DNA from: Rarobacter faecitabidus
GTDB taxonomy: Bacteria > Actinomycetota > Actinomycetes > Actinomycetales > Cellulomonadaceae
DNA length: 64,000 nucleotides
Assembly (NCBI RefSeq): GCF_006716265.1
Contig: NZ_VFOS01000001.1
Location: 1,736,001-1,800,000, forward strand
Direction: 5' to 3'
Position numbers and translations under genes: made by a program. A model generated the notes under the pieces. The model did not search any database, was not told the DNA's origin, and was given only the letters and a program-made list of their open reading frames with translations. Shown piece after piece: positions 45,191-54,199 of the stretch (positions within the stretch are counted from its first letter, which is position 1; every line of letters starts with the position of its first letter).

Positions 45191-46368
45191 TCGGTCCCCT
45201 CTGGCGTCTCTGCGACGTATACCCGCGGGATGCGCGGGCCGAGCCGGGTGGTGATTTCGTAGTTGATGGTTCCGGCGGCCTGCGCCCAATCCTGCGCGGA
45301 TGGCTCCCCGAGCGCTGGGTCCCCGAACAGGACGACCTCGTCGCCGGCGATTTCCTGCGCCTGAGGCCCGAGGTCGATCACAACCTGATCCATGCAGACG
45401 CGGCCGGCTATCGACGTATCGCGTGCGTCCGGGCCGAGCACGCGGATCGGAGCGCCTGGGTTGCCCGCAAGCCCCGACACGTGGCGCGGGATTCCATCGG
45501 CGTAACCGACCGGGACCACGCCGAGCACGGTCTCGCGCGGCGTGACGTAGTGATGTCCGTAGGAGACGCCCTGGCCGGCGGGGACGGGCTTGACCGTCGT
45601 GAGCCTCGCGATCAGCCGCATGGCGGGTTCCAGCCCCAGCTCCTCCGCGCTCGCCACCTCCGGGAACGGCGTGAGCCCATACGTGGCGATGCCCGGGCGC
45701 ACGAGGTCGAGCCTCGCGTTCGGCTCACGCAGCGTCGCGCCGGATGCGGCGATGTGGCGCAGCGGCACGTCGATCCCGGCACGCTTCAGATCGCTCGACG
45801 CCTCGATCAGCGCATCGACCTGCTGCTGAGTGAACGGATGTCCCGGTTCGTCGCCGAACGCGAGGTGCGACCAGATGCCGATCACCTCGACGCCCTGGCC
45901 CGACACTGCGTAGCCCAGCGATTGAACGAAGTCTGACCACTGCAGCGAACTGACGCCGCCGCGGCCCAGGCCGGTGTCCACCTTGACGTGAATGCGAGCC
46001 GTGGTTCCTGAGTTCATCGCGGCGAACTGGACGCGCGCCAGGGAATCCACCGAGGCCACCGAAATGTCTATCCCGGCGAGCAACAGCTCCTCGAACGGCG
46101 CGTCGGGTCCGTAGAGCCAGGTCAGGATCGGCGCATCGATACCGGCCGCCCGCAGCGCGAGCGCCTCCGAGGTCTGGGCCACGCCGAGCCAGGTGGCCCC
46201 GCCTAGCAGCGCGGCCTCTGCCACGGGGACGAGCCCGTGCCCGTAGGCATCGGCCTTGACGATCGTCATCACCTGACTCGTGGGCGCTGCGGCCGCGAGG
46301 ACGGAGGTGTTGTGGCGGATTGCGCCCGGGTACACCACCGCGCGAGCCGGGTAGTAGTGATCACTCAC
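45187..46368 (-). CDS. alr: Alanine racemase
   Basis: This 393-residue PLP enzyme makes D-alanine for peptidoglycan. The PLP-binding Lys lies in VMTIVKADAYGHGLVP near residue 40, and the catalytic Tyr region is PAGQGVSYGHHYVTPRETVL. AGRVCMDQVVIDLG and GDEVVLFGDPA are also typical. The GTG start has an SD-like GGGAG 9 nt upstream. It is followed by tsaE with a 4-base overlap and preceded by nnr after 114 bases. Confidence 0.96.
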   Translation of the reverse strand: MSDHYYPARAVVYPGAIRHNTSVLAAAAPTSQVMTIVKADAYGHGLVPVAEAALLGGATWLGVAQTSEALALRAAGIDAPILTWLYGPDAPFEELLLAGIDISVASVDSLARVQFAAMNSGTTARIHVKVDTGLGRGGVSSLQWSDFVQSLGYAVSGQGVEVIGIWSHLAFGDEPGHPFTQQQVDALIEASSDLKRAGIDVPLRHIAASGATLREPNARLDLVRPGIATYGLTPFPEVASAEELGLEPAMRLIARLTTVKPVPAGQGVSYGHHYVTPRETVLGVVPVGYADGIPRHVSGLAGNPGAPIRVLGPDARDTSIAGRVCMDQVVIDLGPQAQEIAGDEVVLFGDPALGEPSAQDWAQAAGTINYEITTRLGPRIPRVYVAETPEGTE

Positions 46369-46482
46369 CCGGCTATTCTCCCACTGCGCTGTCCCGCTAT
46401 CGCGCTACCGACTCGCGTCCGTTGCCCGGATCGTCACGCAGTGCGCGATTCCGCGCTAGATTTCCCGCAGGTGGCCGATCTT

Positions 46483-48201
46483 TCAGGAAGACGACGCCGC
46501 GATGATGCGCCCGATCGCGTAGGGAACCGCGTCGATGATCGCTTGGGCCGTCGGCGGGCGGCCCACCGCTGCCGGATCGTCGCGCTGGCCGCTGGCGATT
46601 CGCGCGGCCGTGGCATGGACGAGCACTCCTGCCGCCGCAATTTCGGCTCTCGATTGGCGATCGTCGCTCTGCGCAAGCAGGCTGCCGATGATCCCCGCGA
46701 GGATGTCGCCGGATCCGGCCCGGGCAAGCCATGACGGCCCGGTCTGGGACCACAACCGGTGCTCGTCGGCGATCACGGTCACTGGTCCCTTGAGTACCAC
46801 GGTCGCGCCAGTGAGGTCGTGCGCTAGGCGCGCATACTTCGCGGGCTCCGCCTCGATCTGCTCGCGGGAGACCTCGTCCGGGCCGAACGACGACACGAGG
46901 CCGGCGAGCTCGCCCGCATGTGGAGTCAGCACCACGTCGGAGGTTAGGCGCACGCGGGCGTCCGGGAGCACCGAGAACCCGCCGGCGTCCACCACGACCG
47001 GCACTTTACGAGCCGGGCCCTCGGGCAGTCCCAGGAGCGACAGCCCGTCCTCAGTGGGGATTCCGAGAGCGACTTCAATCGCCGCCGCCGCCCGATCGAG
47101 CTGCTCCCCGATGTCGGCGGGCTGGCCCTCGTCCCGGCTGGGAAGCCCGCTTCCCACCACGTACGCCTGCACTCGCCCCGGGGCGTGAACCACCTCGGGC
47201 GACTGGGAGACGATCAGTTCTGCGACGTTGGCTGGCCCGAGGTAGCGCGCCATTCCGGCCCCGGCGCGCACCGCCGAGGCCGTCGCCATCAGGCCCGCCC
47301 CCGGATACTGCGACGACCCGGCGACGACTCCCACGACGCCGCGCGTGTACTTGTGGTCCCCCCAGCCGGGAGCTTTCACGTAGACACGCAGACGCTCGTC
47401 AGCGGGTTCGAATCTCGCGACTGCAGGTGCGACGCCATGCAGTGCCTCGCCGATGCCGATATCGATGACCTCGATGCGCCCCACGAACTCGGCAGCCGGG
47501 GCAAGCAGGAGCCCCGCCTTCGAGCACTGGAAGGTCACGGTCACATCCGCGAAGAGGACGGTGTTGCGATCGACGACCGTTCCCGTATCGGGGTCGATCC
47601 CCGAAGGCAGGTCAACGGCGATGACAAGGGGACGTCGCTCCTCGACGGATCGGCGTGGCAGCCACCCGCCGCCGATCCGCATCAGCAGTTCCGCTAACTC
47701 GTCCGGCATTCCCGCACCCGACGAACCCCCGGGTCGCGTTCCGGTGCCCAAGATCCCGTCGACGATGAGGTCACTCATGTGGATCCGGCCCACCAGCCAA
47801 TCCAGCGGTGTGTGCGAGTCACCCACCTCGTCGGCGATGCCGGGCCACGGCATGCCGGTCGTGCAATCCGCCAGCGCCTGCGAGAGGCTGAGGACGCGCG
47901 CACCCGCGTTGCGAAGTGCGGTCACGGTACTTTCCACGCCACTTTCATGGACGAGGAGCGCGGTCACCGCCACGCCACGTCGACGGAGGTGAATGCCCGC
48001 GAGCATTGCATCGGCACCGTTGTTGCCCTTGCCCGCCAGGATCACCGCGTGGGCGCCTGCGGTGGTGCCGCGCCGCTGGCGCAATTCGCGGAGCGCCACC
48101 ATCGCCAGCCCGAAGGCCGCCCGCTCCATCAGTGGCACGCCAGCATCGAGATACGGCCTCTCGGCCTCGCGCACGTCCGCCGCCAGGTATCCCTCGATCA
48201 T
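46483..48201 (-). CDS. nnr: Bifunctional NAD(P)H-hydrate repair enzyme
   Basis: This 572-residue fusion has an epimerase (NnrE/YjeF_N) domain at about residues 1-240 (VILAGKGNNGADAMLAGIHLR, LVIAVDLPSGIDPDTGTV) and an ADP-dependent dehydratase (NnrD) domain at about 265-565 (YTRGVVGVVAGSSQYPGAGL, VLTPHAGELAGLVSSFG, GATVVLKGPVTVIADEH, RAGSGDILAGIIGSLLAQ). It repairs damaged NAD(P)HX: the epimerase interconverts R/S forms and the dehydratase restores NAD(P)H. The start has an SD (GGGAGG). Its place between acpS and alr is conserved in many Actinomycetota. Confidence 0.95.
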   Translation of the reverse strand: MIEGYLAADVREAERPYLDAGVPLMERAAFGLAMVALRELRQRRGTTAGAHAVILAGKGNNGADAMLAGIHLRRRGVAVTALLVHESGVESTVTALRNAGARVLSLSQALADCTTGMPWPGIADEVGDSHTPLDWLVGRIHMSDLIVDGILGTGTRPGGSSGAGMPDELAELLMRIGGGWLPRRSVEERRPLVIAVDLPSGIDPDTGTVVDRNTVLFADVTVTFQCSKAGLLLAPAAEFVGRIEVIDIGIGEALHGVAPAVARFEPADERLRVYVKAPGWGDHKYTRGVVGVVAGSSQYPGAGLMATASAVRAGAGMARYLGPANVAELIVSQSPEVVHAPGRVQAYVVGSGLPSRDEGQPADIGEQLDRAAAAIEVALGIPTEDGLSLLGLPEGPARKVPVVVDAGGFSVLPDARVRLTSDVVLTPHAGELAGLVSSFGPDEVSREQIEAEPAKYARLAHDLTGATVVLKGPVTVIADEHRLWSQTGPSWLARAGSGDILAGIIGSLLAQSDDRQSRAEIAAAGVLVHATAARIASGQRDDPAAVGRPPTAQAIIDAVPYAIGRIIAASSS

Positions 48202-48315
48202 CGCTGCATCACCTCCCTGGTCACCCTACTCTCGCGATTGCGAAGCAACACCCGCGGGAGAAACGCCGGGGTTTCAGCGACGCCGGGGTGGGAACGGCGG
48301 GAGAAGGTTCTTCCG

Positions 48316-48675
48316 CTACGCGTCGCGGGCCTCGGCGATCACGAACGCCACCGCGACACCGGCGTCGTGACTAATCGATACATGCCAGCCCGCGATCCCG
48401 AGCGCCTTCGCCCGCTCGGCACACCTGCCCGTGATGACGAGCGAGGGCGCCCCGGCATCGTTCGCGACGACCTCGACGTCGAGCCACGACAGGTCGCCGG
48501 GGGAACCGAGCGCCTTGGCGACGGCCTCCTTGGCCGCGAAGCGGCCAGCCAGGGAACGCAGCGGCAGGGAGGACTCGTCCTCGGTGAAGATCCGCGAGCG
48601 CAGCCGCGGCGCGCGAGCGAGCGCCCGCCCGAGGCGCACCTCGTCCACAATGTCGGTGCCGATGCCGATGATCAT
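48316..48675 (-). CDS. acpS: Holo-[acyl-carrier-protein] synthase
   Basis: This 119-residue phosphopantetheinyl transferase has the motifs IIGIGTDIVDEVRL (metal-binding Asp) and RFAAKEAVAKALG (conserved Glu and Lys), plus WHVSISHDAGVAVAFVI. It attaches 4'-phosphopantetheine from CoA to the acyl carrier protein. I chose the ATG at 48675; the longer upstream frame is antisense to glmS. It lies 25 bases downstream of glmS in the same operon. Confidence 0.95.
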   Translation of the reverse strand: MIIGIGTDIVDEVRLGRALARAPRLRSRIFTEDESSLPLRSLAGRFAAKEAVAKALGSPGDLSWLDVEVVANDAGAPSLVITGRCAERAKALGIAGWHVSISHDAGVAVAFVIAEARDA

Positions 48676-48700
48676 GGGTAGGCGCCTGCTTGATCGCCGG

Positions 48701-50566
48701 CTACTCGACGGTGACGGACTTCGCCAGGTTGCGGGGCTGGTCCACGTCCAGGCCGCGGGCGGTGGCGAGTTCGCACGCGAAGATCTGCAGCGGGACGACC
48801 GTGACGAGCGGCGACAGCAGGGTCGGTGTCTGGGGAACCCAGAAAACCTCGTCGGCATACGGCAGCACTGCGTCGTCGCCATCCTCCGCGATGACGAGGG
48901 TGCGGGCGCCGCGGGCGCGGATCTCCTGTGTGTTCGAGATGACCTTCGAGTGCAGCGAGTCGCGTCCCCGCGGCGACGGCACGATGACGAACACCGGCTG
49001 ACCCGGCTCGATCAGCGCGATCGGGCCGTGCTTGAGCTCGCCCGCGGCGAACCCCTCGGCATGGATGTAGGCCAGCTCCTTGAGCTTGAGCGCGCCCTCG
49101 AGCGCGACCGGGTAGCCGACGTGCCGGCCCAGGAACAGCACCGAACGCGAGTCCATCCAGCGAGCGATCATCCGCACGCGATCCCCGCGGTCGATCACCG
49201 TCTGGATCTTGTCGGGCGTCTCGCGCAGGTCCTGGAGGACCGCGGCGATCTCGTCCGGGAACTTGGTACCGCGGACCTGCGCCAGGTACAGGCCGAGCAG
49301 GTAGGCGGCGGTGAGCTGCGCGAGGAAGGCCTTGGTCGAGGCGACCGCGATCTCCGGTCCGGCGTGGGTGTAGAGCACCGCGTCGGATTCGCGCGGGATG
49401 GTCGAGCCGTGCGTGTTGACGATCGACAGCACCTTGGCGCCCTGCTCGCGCGCGTGGCGGACGGCCATCAGCGTGTCCATCGTCTCGCCCGACTGCGAGA
49501 TGGCGACGACGAGCGTCTTCTCGGATACGACCGGGTCGCGGTAGCGGAACTCGTGCGCCAGTTCCACCTCGACCGGGATCCGGCACCAGTGCTCGATCGC
49601 GTACTTGGCGACGTGCCCGGCGTAGGCGGCCGTGCCGCACGCGATGACCACGATCTTGTCGATGGTCCGCAGCAGGGACTCGTCGATGTGCAACTCGTCC
49701 AGGACCAGCCGGCCCGACGCGTCGGTGCGGCCCAGCAGCGTCTCGGCAACCGCCTGCGGCTCGTCGGCGATCTCCTTGTCCATGAAGGTGCGGAAGCCGC
49801 CCTTCTCGGCGGCCGAGGCGTCCCAGTCGACCGTGTACGGCGTGGTCTCCACGGCGTTGCCGTCGAAGTCCGTGACCTCGACGCTTGCCGCGGTGATGGT
49901 CACGACCTGGTCCTGTCCGAGTTCGAGCGCCTCGCGGGTCGAGGAGACGAACGCGGCCACGTCCGAACCGAGGAAGTTCTCCCCTTCACCGAGGCCCACG
50001 ACGAGCGGCGAGTCGTGCCGCGCGCCCACAACCGTCCCCGGCAGGTCCGCGTGCACCGCCAGCAACGTGAAGGTGCCCTCGAGCTTGCGCGCGGTTGCGC
50101 GCATGGCCTCGGCCAGGTCGCCCGCCGCGCGGTACTCGCTGGCGAGGAGGTGCGCGGCGACCTCGGTGTCGGTCTCCGAGAGGAACGTGACGCCCTGCGC
50201 GCGCAGTGCCTCGCGCAGCACGGCGAAGTTCTCGATGATGCCGTTGTGGATGACGGCGAGGCGTCCGCCATCGGCGATGTGCGGGTGGGCGTTCAGATCC
50301 GTGGGGCCGCCGTGCGTCGCCCAGCGGGTGTGACCGATCGAGGCCGTTGCCTCGGGCAACGGCTCGGCGTCGAGGACGGCGACCAGATTTCCGAGCTTGC
50401 CAGCCTTCTTGCGGGCGGCGATCTGTGTCAGGTCGGGGGCAACGACGGCGATTCCGGCAGAGTCATAACCGCGGTATTCGAGGCGGCGGAGTCCTTCGAG
50501 CGCGACGTCCAGCGGACGGGTCGAGGGGGTGTCAACGGGACCGGCATAGCCAACGATTCCACACAT
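48701..50566 (-). CDS. glmS: Glutamine-fructose-6-phosphate aminotransferase (isomerising)
   Basis: This 621-residue enzyme makes glucosamine-6-phosphate, the first step to UDP-GlcNAc. The N-terminal glutaminase has nucleophile Cys2 (MCGIVGYAG) and LRRLEYRGYDSAGI, HTRWATHGGPTDLNAHPH. Two SIS domains follow (about 290-600: VVIACGTAAYAGHVAKYAIE, VVAISQSGETMDTLMAVRHA, LKLKELAYIHAEGFAAGELK). It ends LAKSVTVE. There is no SD; TAGCCT lies 7 nt upstream of the ATG, suggesting a leaderless mRNA. It begins the glmS-acpS-nnr-alr-tsaE-tsaB-rimI-tsaD run. No glmS ribozyme is seen. Confidence 0.98.
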   Translation of the reverse strand: MCGIVGYAGPVDTPSTRPLDVALEGLRRLEYRGYDSAGIAVVAPDLTQIAARKKAGKLGNLVAVLDAEPLPEATASIGHTRWATHGGPTDLNAHPHIADGGRLAVIHNGIIENFAVLREALRAQGVTFLSETDTEVAAHLLASEYRAAGDLAEAMRATARKLEGTFTLLAVHADLPGTVVGARHDSPLVVGLGEGENFLGSDVAAFVSSTREALELGQDQVVTITAASVEVTDFDGNAVETTPYTVDWDASAAEKGGFRTFMDKEIADEPQAVAETLLGRTDASGRLVLDELHIDESLLRTIDKIVVIACGTAAYAGHVAKYAIEHWCRIPVEVELAHEFRYRDPVVSEKTLVVAISQSGETMDTLMAVRHAREQGAKVLSIVNTHGSTIPRESDAVLYTHAGPEIAVASTKAFLAQLTAAYLLGLYLAQVRGTKFPDEIAAVLQDLRETPDKIQTVIDRGDRVRMIARWMDSRSVLFLGRHVGYPVALEGALKLKELAYIHAEGFAAGELKHGPIALIEPGQPVFVIVPSPRGRDSLHSKVISNTQEIRARGARTLVIAEDGDDAVLPYADEVFWVPQTPTLLSPLVTVVPLQIFACELATARGLDVDQPRNLAKSVTVE

Positions 50567-50599
50567 GGACTCAAGGCTACCAAGGTGGCGGGCCCGAAA

Positions 50600-50632
50600 C
50601 GGCTGGGCGGCCGGCCGACTGCCGCCCAGCCG
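50600..50632 (-). terminator. Hairpin after the Cthe_2159-like lipoprotein gene
   Basis: CGGCTGGGCGGC (50600-50611) pairs perfectly with 50621-50632 around a 9-nt loop, about 60 bases downstream of the minus-strand stop at 50694 and just upstream of the glmS promoter. No T-tract follows. Confidence 0.5.
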
Positions 50633-50693
50633 CTCCCGCCGCTGACCGTGCGCCGATCCCCCGAGGTCACCCGGCGATGGGCCGCGGCGTCCG

Positions 50694-52589
50694 CTAGCCC
50701 TGCCCTGATAGCGGGCCACCGGCGCCCGGCGCCTCGCCGCCGGGACCGCCGCCTGCCGTCGGTCCGCCTCCGCCCATCGGCCCAGCGCCAGCGCCCGCTT
50801 CGGCGCTATCGATCGCTCCGGCCACGGCGGTCCCGACCACGGCGCCGCCGACCCTGACCGTGTAGGTAGCGCCATCGCTGAGTGTGGCGCTCGCCAAGAC
50901 GATGACGGAGAACGCCACCGTAGGAGTGAATCTCGCGACTTGCCCGCCGGATTCGTCGGACACCACGACCTCGACGCCCGCCGCGGCGCCGCTGGCCAGA
51001 CTGACCTCAATGCCCACGAGGTCGCCGGAGGTGCTGATGCCCGTGCCCATTCCCTGGTTGCCCGCTCCGATCACGGTGCCACCGGACACGACGAGCTCGC
51101 CGTTCGCGTCGAGCATCGAATTGTCGTTCGAGGTCGGACCGAACAGCGACACCGCGCCACCGGTGATGGTCAGTGATCCGTTCGAATCGAACACGTCTCC
51201 GCCCGCCTGGGCCGTGATGGTGCCCCCGGTGACGACCAGCGATTGCCCGCCATCGGCGTCGCCACCCTGCCCGCCGGGCCCTTGGGGGTCGACCGCTGCG
51301 GATTCGCCTGTGGCGCCTGCGGAGGCCTGGTCCTCCTGCGCCGCCGCCGATGACGCGTCGCTGATTTCACCCGCCGCGTTGATCGCGTCGTCGGACGTGA
51401 CCAGCGAGATCTCTCCGCCGTTGATGGCGATGTCGAAGGATTCGATGCCCTCGACCGCGCTCGTGACATCGACCTTTCCCGAAGCGACCACGAGTGCCGC
51501 ATCGGCGTGGAGCCCGTCGTCGCCGGTCGCCAGCTGTAGCGTGGCGCCATCGACGCGTACCGTGCCGGCGCTGTTCACCGCGTCATCGGCAGCGTCGATC
51601 GTAATGCTGCCACCCTCGAACACGACCTGACCGCCGGCGTCCACGCCCTTGGGACTCGACTCCGCGCTATCGCCCGCCGCCGTGACCCCGCCACCGGCCA
51701 GGATGGACACCTCTGCGCCACTGACCACGACGTCCGTCGCGGCGCTCAGGCCGTCGTCGCTCGCCGTGATGTCGAGCGTGCCACCCGTGATCGTTATGTA
51801 GCCCTTCTCGGCGTCCTCGTCCTGACTCGCCTTCACGCCGTCGCCGGCCGAGTCGATGGTGATGGTCCCGCCGGCCACGCCGACGGCGTCCTTACCCACG
51901 AGCCCATCATCGACGGAGCGGATCGTCAGGACACCGCCAGTCACGACGAGATCGTCCTTGGACGAGATCGCGTCGTTGCCGTTCGCCGTAACGGTCAGTG
52001 AACCGGTGCCCGCGATCGTGAGGTCGGCTTCGGAGTAGATCGCAGAGTCGATCTCGGCGTCCTCGGCATAGGACGAGGCATCCGATACGGCGTTCTCCGT
52101 GCCGTCGGCAAGGACGAGTCCCACGTCGTCGGCGCCGGTCACGGCTATGGCGGCCGACGTCTGTGAGTCGATCCGGATGCCATCGAGCACGAGGATGACG
52201 GTGGCATCGTCGGGCGCTGCGATCACTACCTGACCGGTCAGGTCTCCCGAGAGTGCGTAAATGCCGGCCTCGGTGATGGTGAGCGTGCCGTCCTCGACGC
52301 TCACCGATGCGGTATCGCCCTCGACCTCGGCCGTCTCACCGCTCGCGACGATCCGCGTGGCCTCGTCACTGGCCCAGTTCGACGTGTCGACGACCGTGAG
52401 GTCGGAGTTGGACGCGAGCACCTCGGCGCCGGTCAGGCTTGCCAGCGTTGCCGAGACGGAAGCCGCCGTGCTGGTGCCCGCCGCCTGCGACGTGGAGGTC
52501 GCGGCGGTACCGCCCGCCGATCCGCACGCGGCTAGCAGTGCCGTTGAGGTGACGATGGCCGTAATCGTGGCCGTGAATGAGCGTTTCAT
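50694..52589 (-). CDS. Cthe_2159-like carbohydrate-binding beta-helix lipoprotein
   Basis: This protein of about 631 residues has a lipoprotein signal (MKRSFTATITAIVTSTALLA-AC) and a body of short repeated beta-strand units such as ISSKDDLVVTGGVLTIRSVD and DGVKASQDEDAEKGYITITG. These match the Cthe_2159 carbohydrate-binding domain, a parallel beta-helix reported to bind cellulose and pectin and coordinate calcium. The C-terminus is a smaller beta domain and a Gly/Pro-rich tail. The start has an SD (AAGGAC) and overlaps the VTC gene stop (ATGA). It ends the DUF4956-VTC operon. An earlier in-frame start would be antisense noise. Confidence 0.87.
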   Translation of the reverse strand: MKRSFTATITAIVTSTALLAACGSAGGTAATSTSQAAGTSTAASVSATLASLTGAEVLASNSDLTVVDTSNWASDEATRIVASGETAEVEGDTASVSVEDGTLTITEAGIYALSGDLTGQVVIAAPDDATVILVLDGIRIDSQTSAAIAVTGADDVGLVLADGTENAVSDASSYAEDAEIDSAIYSEADLTIAGTGSLTVTANGNDAISSKDDLVVTGGVLTIRSVDDGLVGKDAVGVAGGTITIDSAGDGVKASQDEDAEKGYITITGGTLDITASDDGLSAATDVVVSGAEVSILAGGGVTAAGDSAESSPKGVDAGGQVVFEGGSITIDAADDAVNSAGTVRVDGATLQLATGDDGLHADAALVVASGKVDVTSAVEGIESFDIAINGGEISLVTSDDAINAAGEISDASSAAAQEDQASAGATGESAAVDPQGPGGQGGDADGGQSLVVTGGTITAQAGGDVFDSNGSLTITGGAVSLFGPTSNDNSMLDANGELVVSGGTVIGAGNQGMGTGISTSGDLVGIEVSLASGAAAGVEVVVSDESGGQVARFTPTVAFSVIVLASATLSDGATYTVRVGGAVVGTAVAGAIDSAEAGAGAGPMGGGGPTAGGGPGGEAPGAGGPLSGQG

Positions 52590-53377
52590 CGGTCTTGTCC
52601 TTCCCTCACGTCCCGTATTGCGCGGGTCCACTTGTTCGCCGGCAAACCGGGAATGGTGAGTGCCATTCCGGTCCCGAACTTCGAAAATGACTGCGGCCGG
52701 TTCCTTCCGCGCCACAGCAGTCTGTCGAGCGGGCTTGTTCCCGCAGCCGACTTTGTCTCGACGATGACGATCCCCGCCGGACGGATCGTGCGGCCCTGGC
52801 CGTTCCAGGCAAGCCCGACGTCGACGGTGGCGCGGCTCACGCCGTCCGGCTGCAGGACGGTGAGCCGCTTGTAGGTCGTGGTGATGGTCGGCCTGAGCCT
52901 GGCCGCGGTTGACGGATCGATCTGAGCATCCGCCAGGCACGCTTCGACGAAACTCAGCGCGCGCACGTCCATATCTCCGGCGAGGCCCGGAGCGATCTCG
53001 ATCCGTTCCTTGCGCGTCACGCCGCGGGCCACGGCTGTCTTGACCTCCAGGTAGTGCAGGCCGGAGTCCAGGTAACTGCGAGTCCGGACCTTGAACCGGC
53101 GGCGGCGTTTGCGAGCGGTCTGATGGAAGCTGTCCAGACCTGGGGTGTCGAAGTAGACCGACTCGTACCGCGAGAGCGCATCCGGGCCAGTGGACAGGAC
53201 CGCGAGCGCCTCGGACCGGCTCTCCGCCTGCACCGCGAGGAGCCGGAGCGAGTCGAAAGCCTGCTCGGAGGTAAGAAGGTACTTCCGGTCCACCCTGCTG
53301 AGCAATTGCGCGTGCACGTTGAGCGCTGCCAGGTCAATACTCGGCTGATCGTCTGCCCAATCCTCCAGGAGTTCCAT
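52586..53377 (-). CDS. VTC-domain (polyphosphate polymerase-like) protein
   Basis: This protein of about 263 residues has the VTC/CYTH-type triphosphate tunnel fold signatures: LLSRVDRKYLLTSEQAFDSL, YESVYFDTPGLDSFHQTARK, then FKVRTRSYLDSGLHYLEVKT and RKERIEIAPG, TITTTYKRLTV and VIVETKS. These basic and E-x-K residues line the tunnel in eukaryotic Vtc4, which makes polyphosphate from ATP. Bacterial members often sit with DUF4956 and Cthe_2159-like or CotH genes; their product is not established. I prefer ATG 53377 (GGAG 8 nt upstream); GTG 53419, overlapping the DUF4956 stop, is an alternative. Confidence 0.85.
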   Translation of the reverse strand: MELLEDWADDQPSIDLAALNVHAQLLSRVDRKYLLTSEQAFDSLRLLAVQAESRSEALAVLSTGPDALSRYESVYFDTPGLDSFHQTARKRRRRFKVRTRSYLDSGLHYLEVKTAVARGVTRKERIEIAPGLAGDMDVRALSFVEACLADAQIDPSTAARLRPTITTTYKRLTVLQPDGVSRATVDVGLAWNGQGRTIRPAGIVIVETKSAAGTSPLDRLLWRGRNRPQSFSKFGTGMALTIPGLPANKWTRAIRDVREGQDR

Positions 53378-53415
53378 CACGAGGGCTCCGCGCCCGGCAG
53401 GAGCGATGCGGCGGC

Positions 53416-54045
53416 TCACGAGAGAACCGCCGAGCGCTCACCCTGGACGAGGCGAGCCAGCGCCGCCTCCTCTGGATCATGCCCTCCGCGGCGTTGCCGG
53501 GGCACGCCCAGGCGGTAACGCACGTCAACGACGGTGGAGTCGTTGACGTAGTCGGTGCGCACTATCGAAATGTGCTTCACCTCCGCACCGAGCAGGCCAC
53601 CGGCTGCCGCGGCGGCCTCTTCCTCCCTTGCCACGGCGTGATCGAGGACCATGACCTGACTGCGGTAGCCGCGCAGGAGCAGCGAACTGTCACCGACCCA
53701 CATCGTCGCGACGATCGCACCCATCATCGCCAGTGCCAGTGCGTCGAACTGAGCGGACAGCCCCGCAGTGAGCCCGAGGGCGAGCGCCGAGAAGTAGTAG
53801 GCGACCTCGTGCTGCGCGATCTCGGTCGAACGCAGCCGAATGATCGACAGGACACCGAACAGGCCCAGACCCAGCCCGAGGCCGATCGATGAGGCGCTGA
53901 GAAGCAGCGACACCGCGAGCACGCCCACATTGACGCCAAGGAAGGCCACGACCAGGTCGCGTCGGTGATGCCGTCGGAAGTACAGAGCGAAGGTGAGCAG
54001 GCCGATGGCGACGAGATCTGCCGCGATCATGGGCAAGGCGTTCAT
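53416..54045 (-). CDS. DUF4956 membrane protein
   Basis: This protein of about 209 residues has four membrane helices at about residues 5-25, 33-66, 84-105 and 108-122, and a cytoplasmic C-terminal domain (EVKHISIVRTDYVNDSTVVD). The core motif FGVLSIIRLRSTEIAQHEVAYYF is characteristic of DUF4956. The family is repeatedly linked to VTC-domain proteins, suggesting a membrane partner or channel for the VTC product. The ATG at 54045 has an SD (AGGAG) 5 nt upstream. Divergent from coaA, with about 150 bases between the starts. Confidence 0.85.
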   Translation of the reverse strand: MNALPMIAADLVAIGLLTFALYFRRHHRRDLVVAFLGVNVGVLAVSLLLSASSIGLGLGLGLFGVLSIIRLRSTEIAQHEVAYYFSALALGLTAGLSAQFDALALAMMGAIVATMWVGDSSLLLRGYRSQVMVLDHAVAREEEAAAAAGGLLGAEVKHISIVRTDYVNDSTVVDVRYRLGVPRQRRGGHDPEEAALARLVQGERSAVLS

Positions 54046-54181
54046 GGTGGCTCCTAGTTGGTCGTTCCTACCTGATGACTCCACCCTGCCCGCCCGTCAC
54101 AAGTCGTTCCTGTGCGTCAGCCGGGTCAAACCTTTGAGCCTTCGCCTCGGCAGAGCGCGCGGAGCCTCGACCTGTCGCCCT

Positions 54182-54199
54182 TAGAATTACGGGGTGAAC
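54182..54199 (+). promoter_or_regulatory. -10 box and leaderless start of coaA
   Basis: TAGAAT (54182-54187) is followed by 6 nt and GTG at 54194, so the transcript would begin at the start codon. No SD is visible. Confidence 0.5.

Noticed and set aside
47404-47420. A tRNA T-loop-like GGTTCGAATC sequence
   Set aside because: It lies inside the nnr coding region and no cloverleaf can be built around it.
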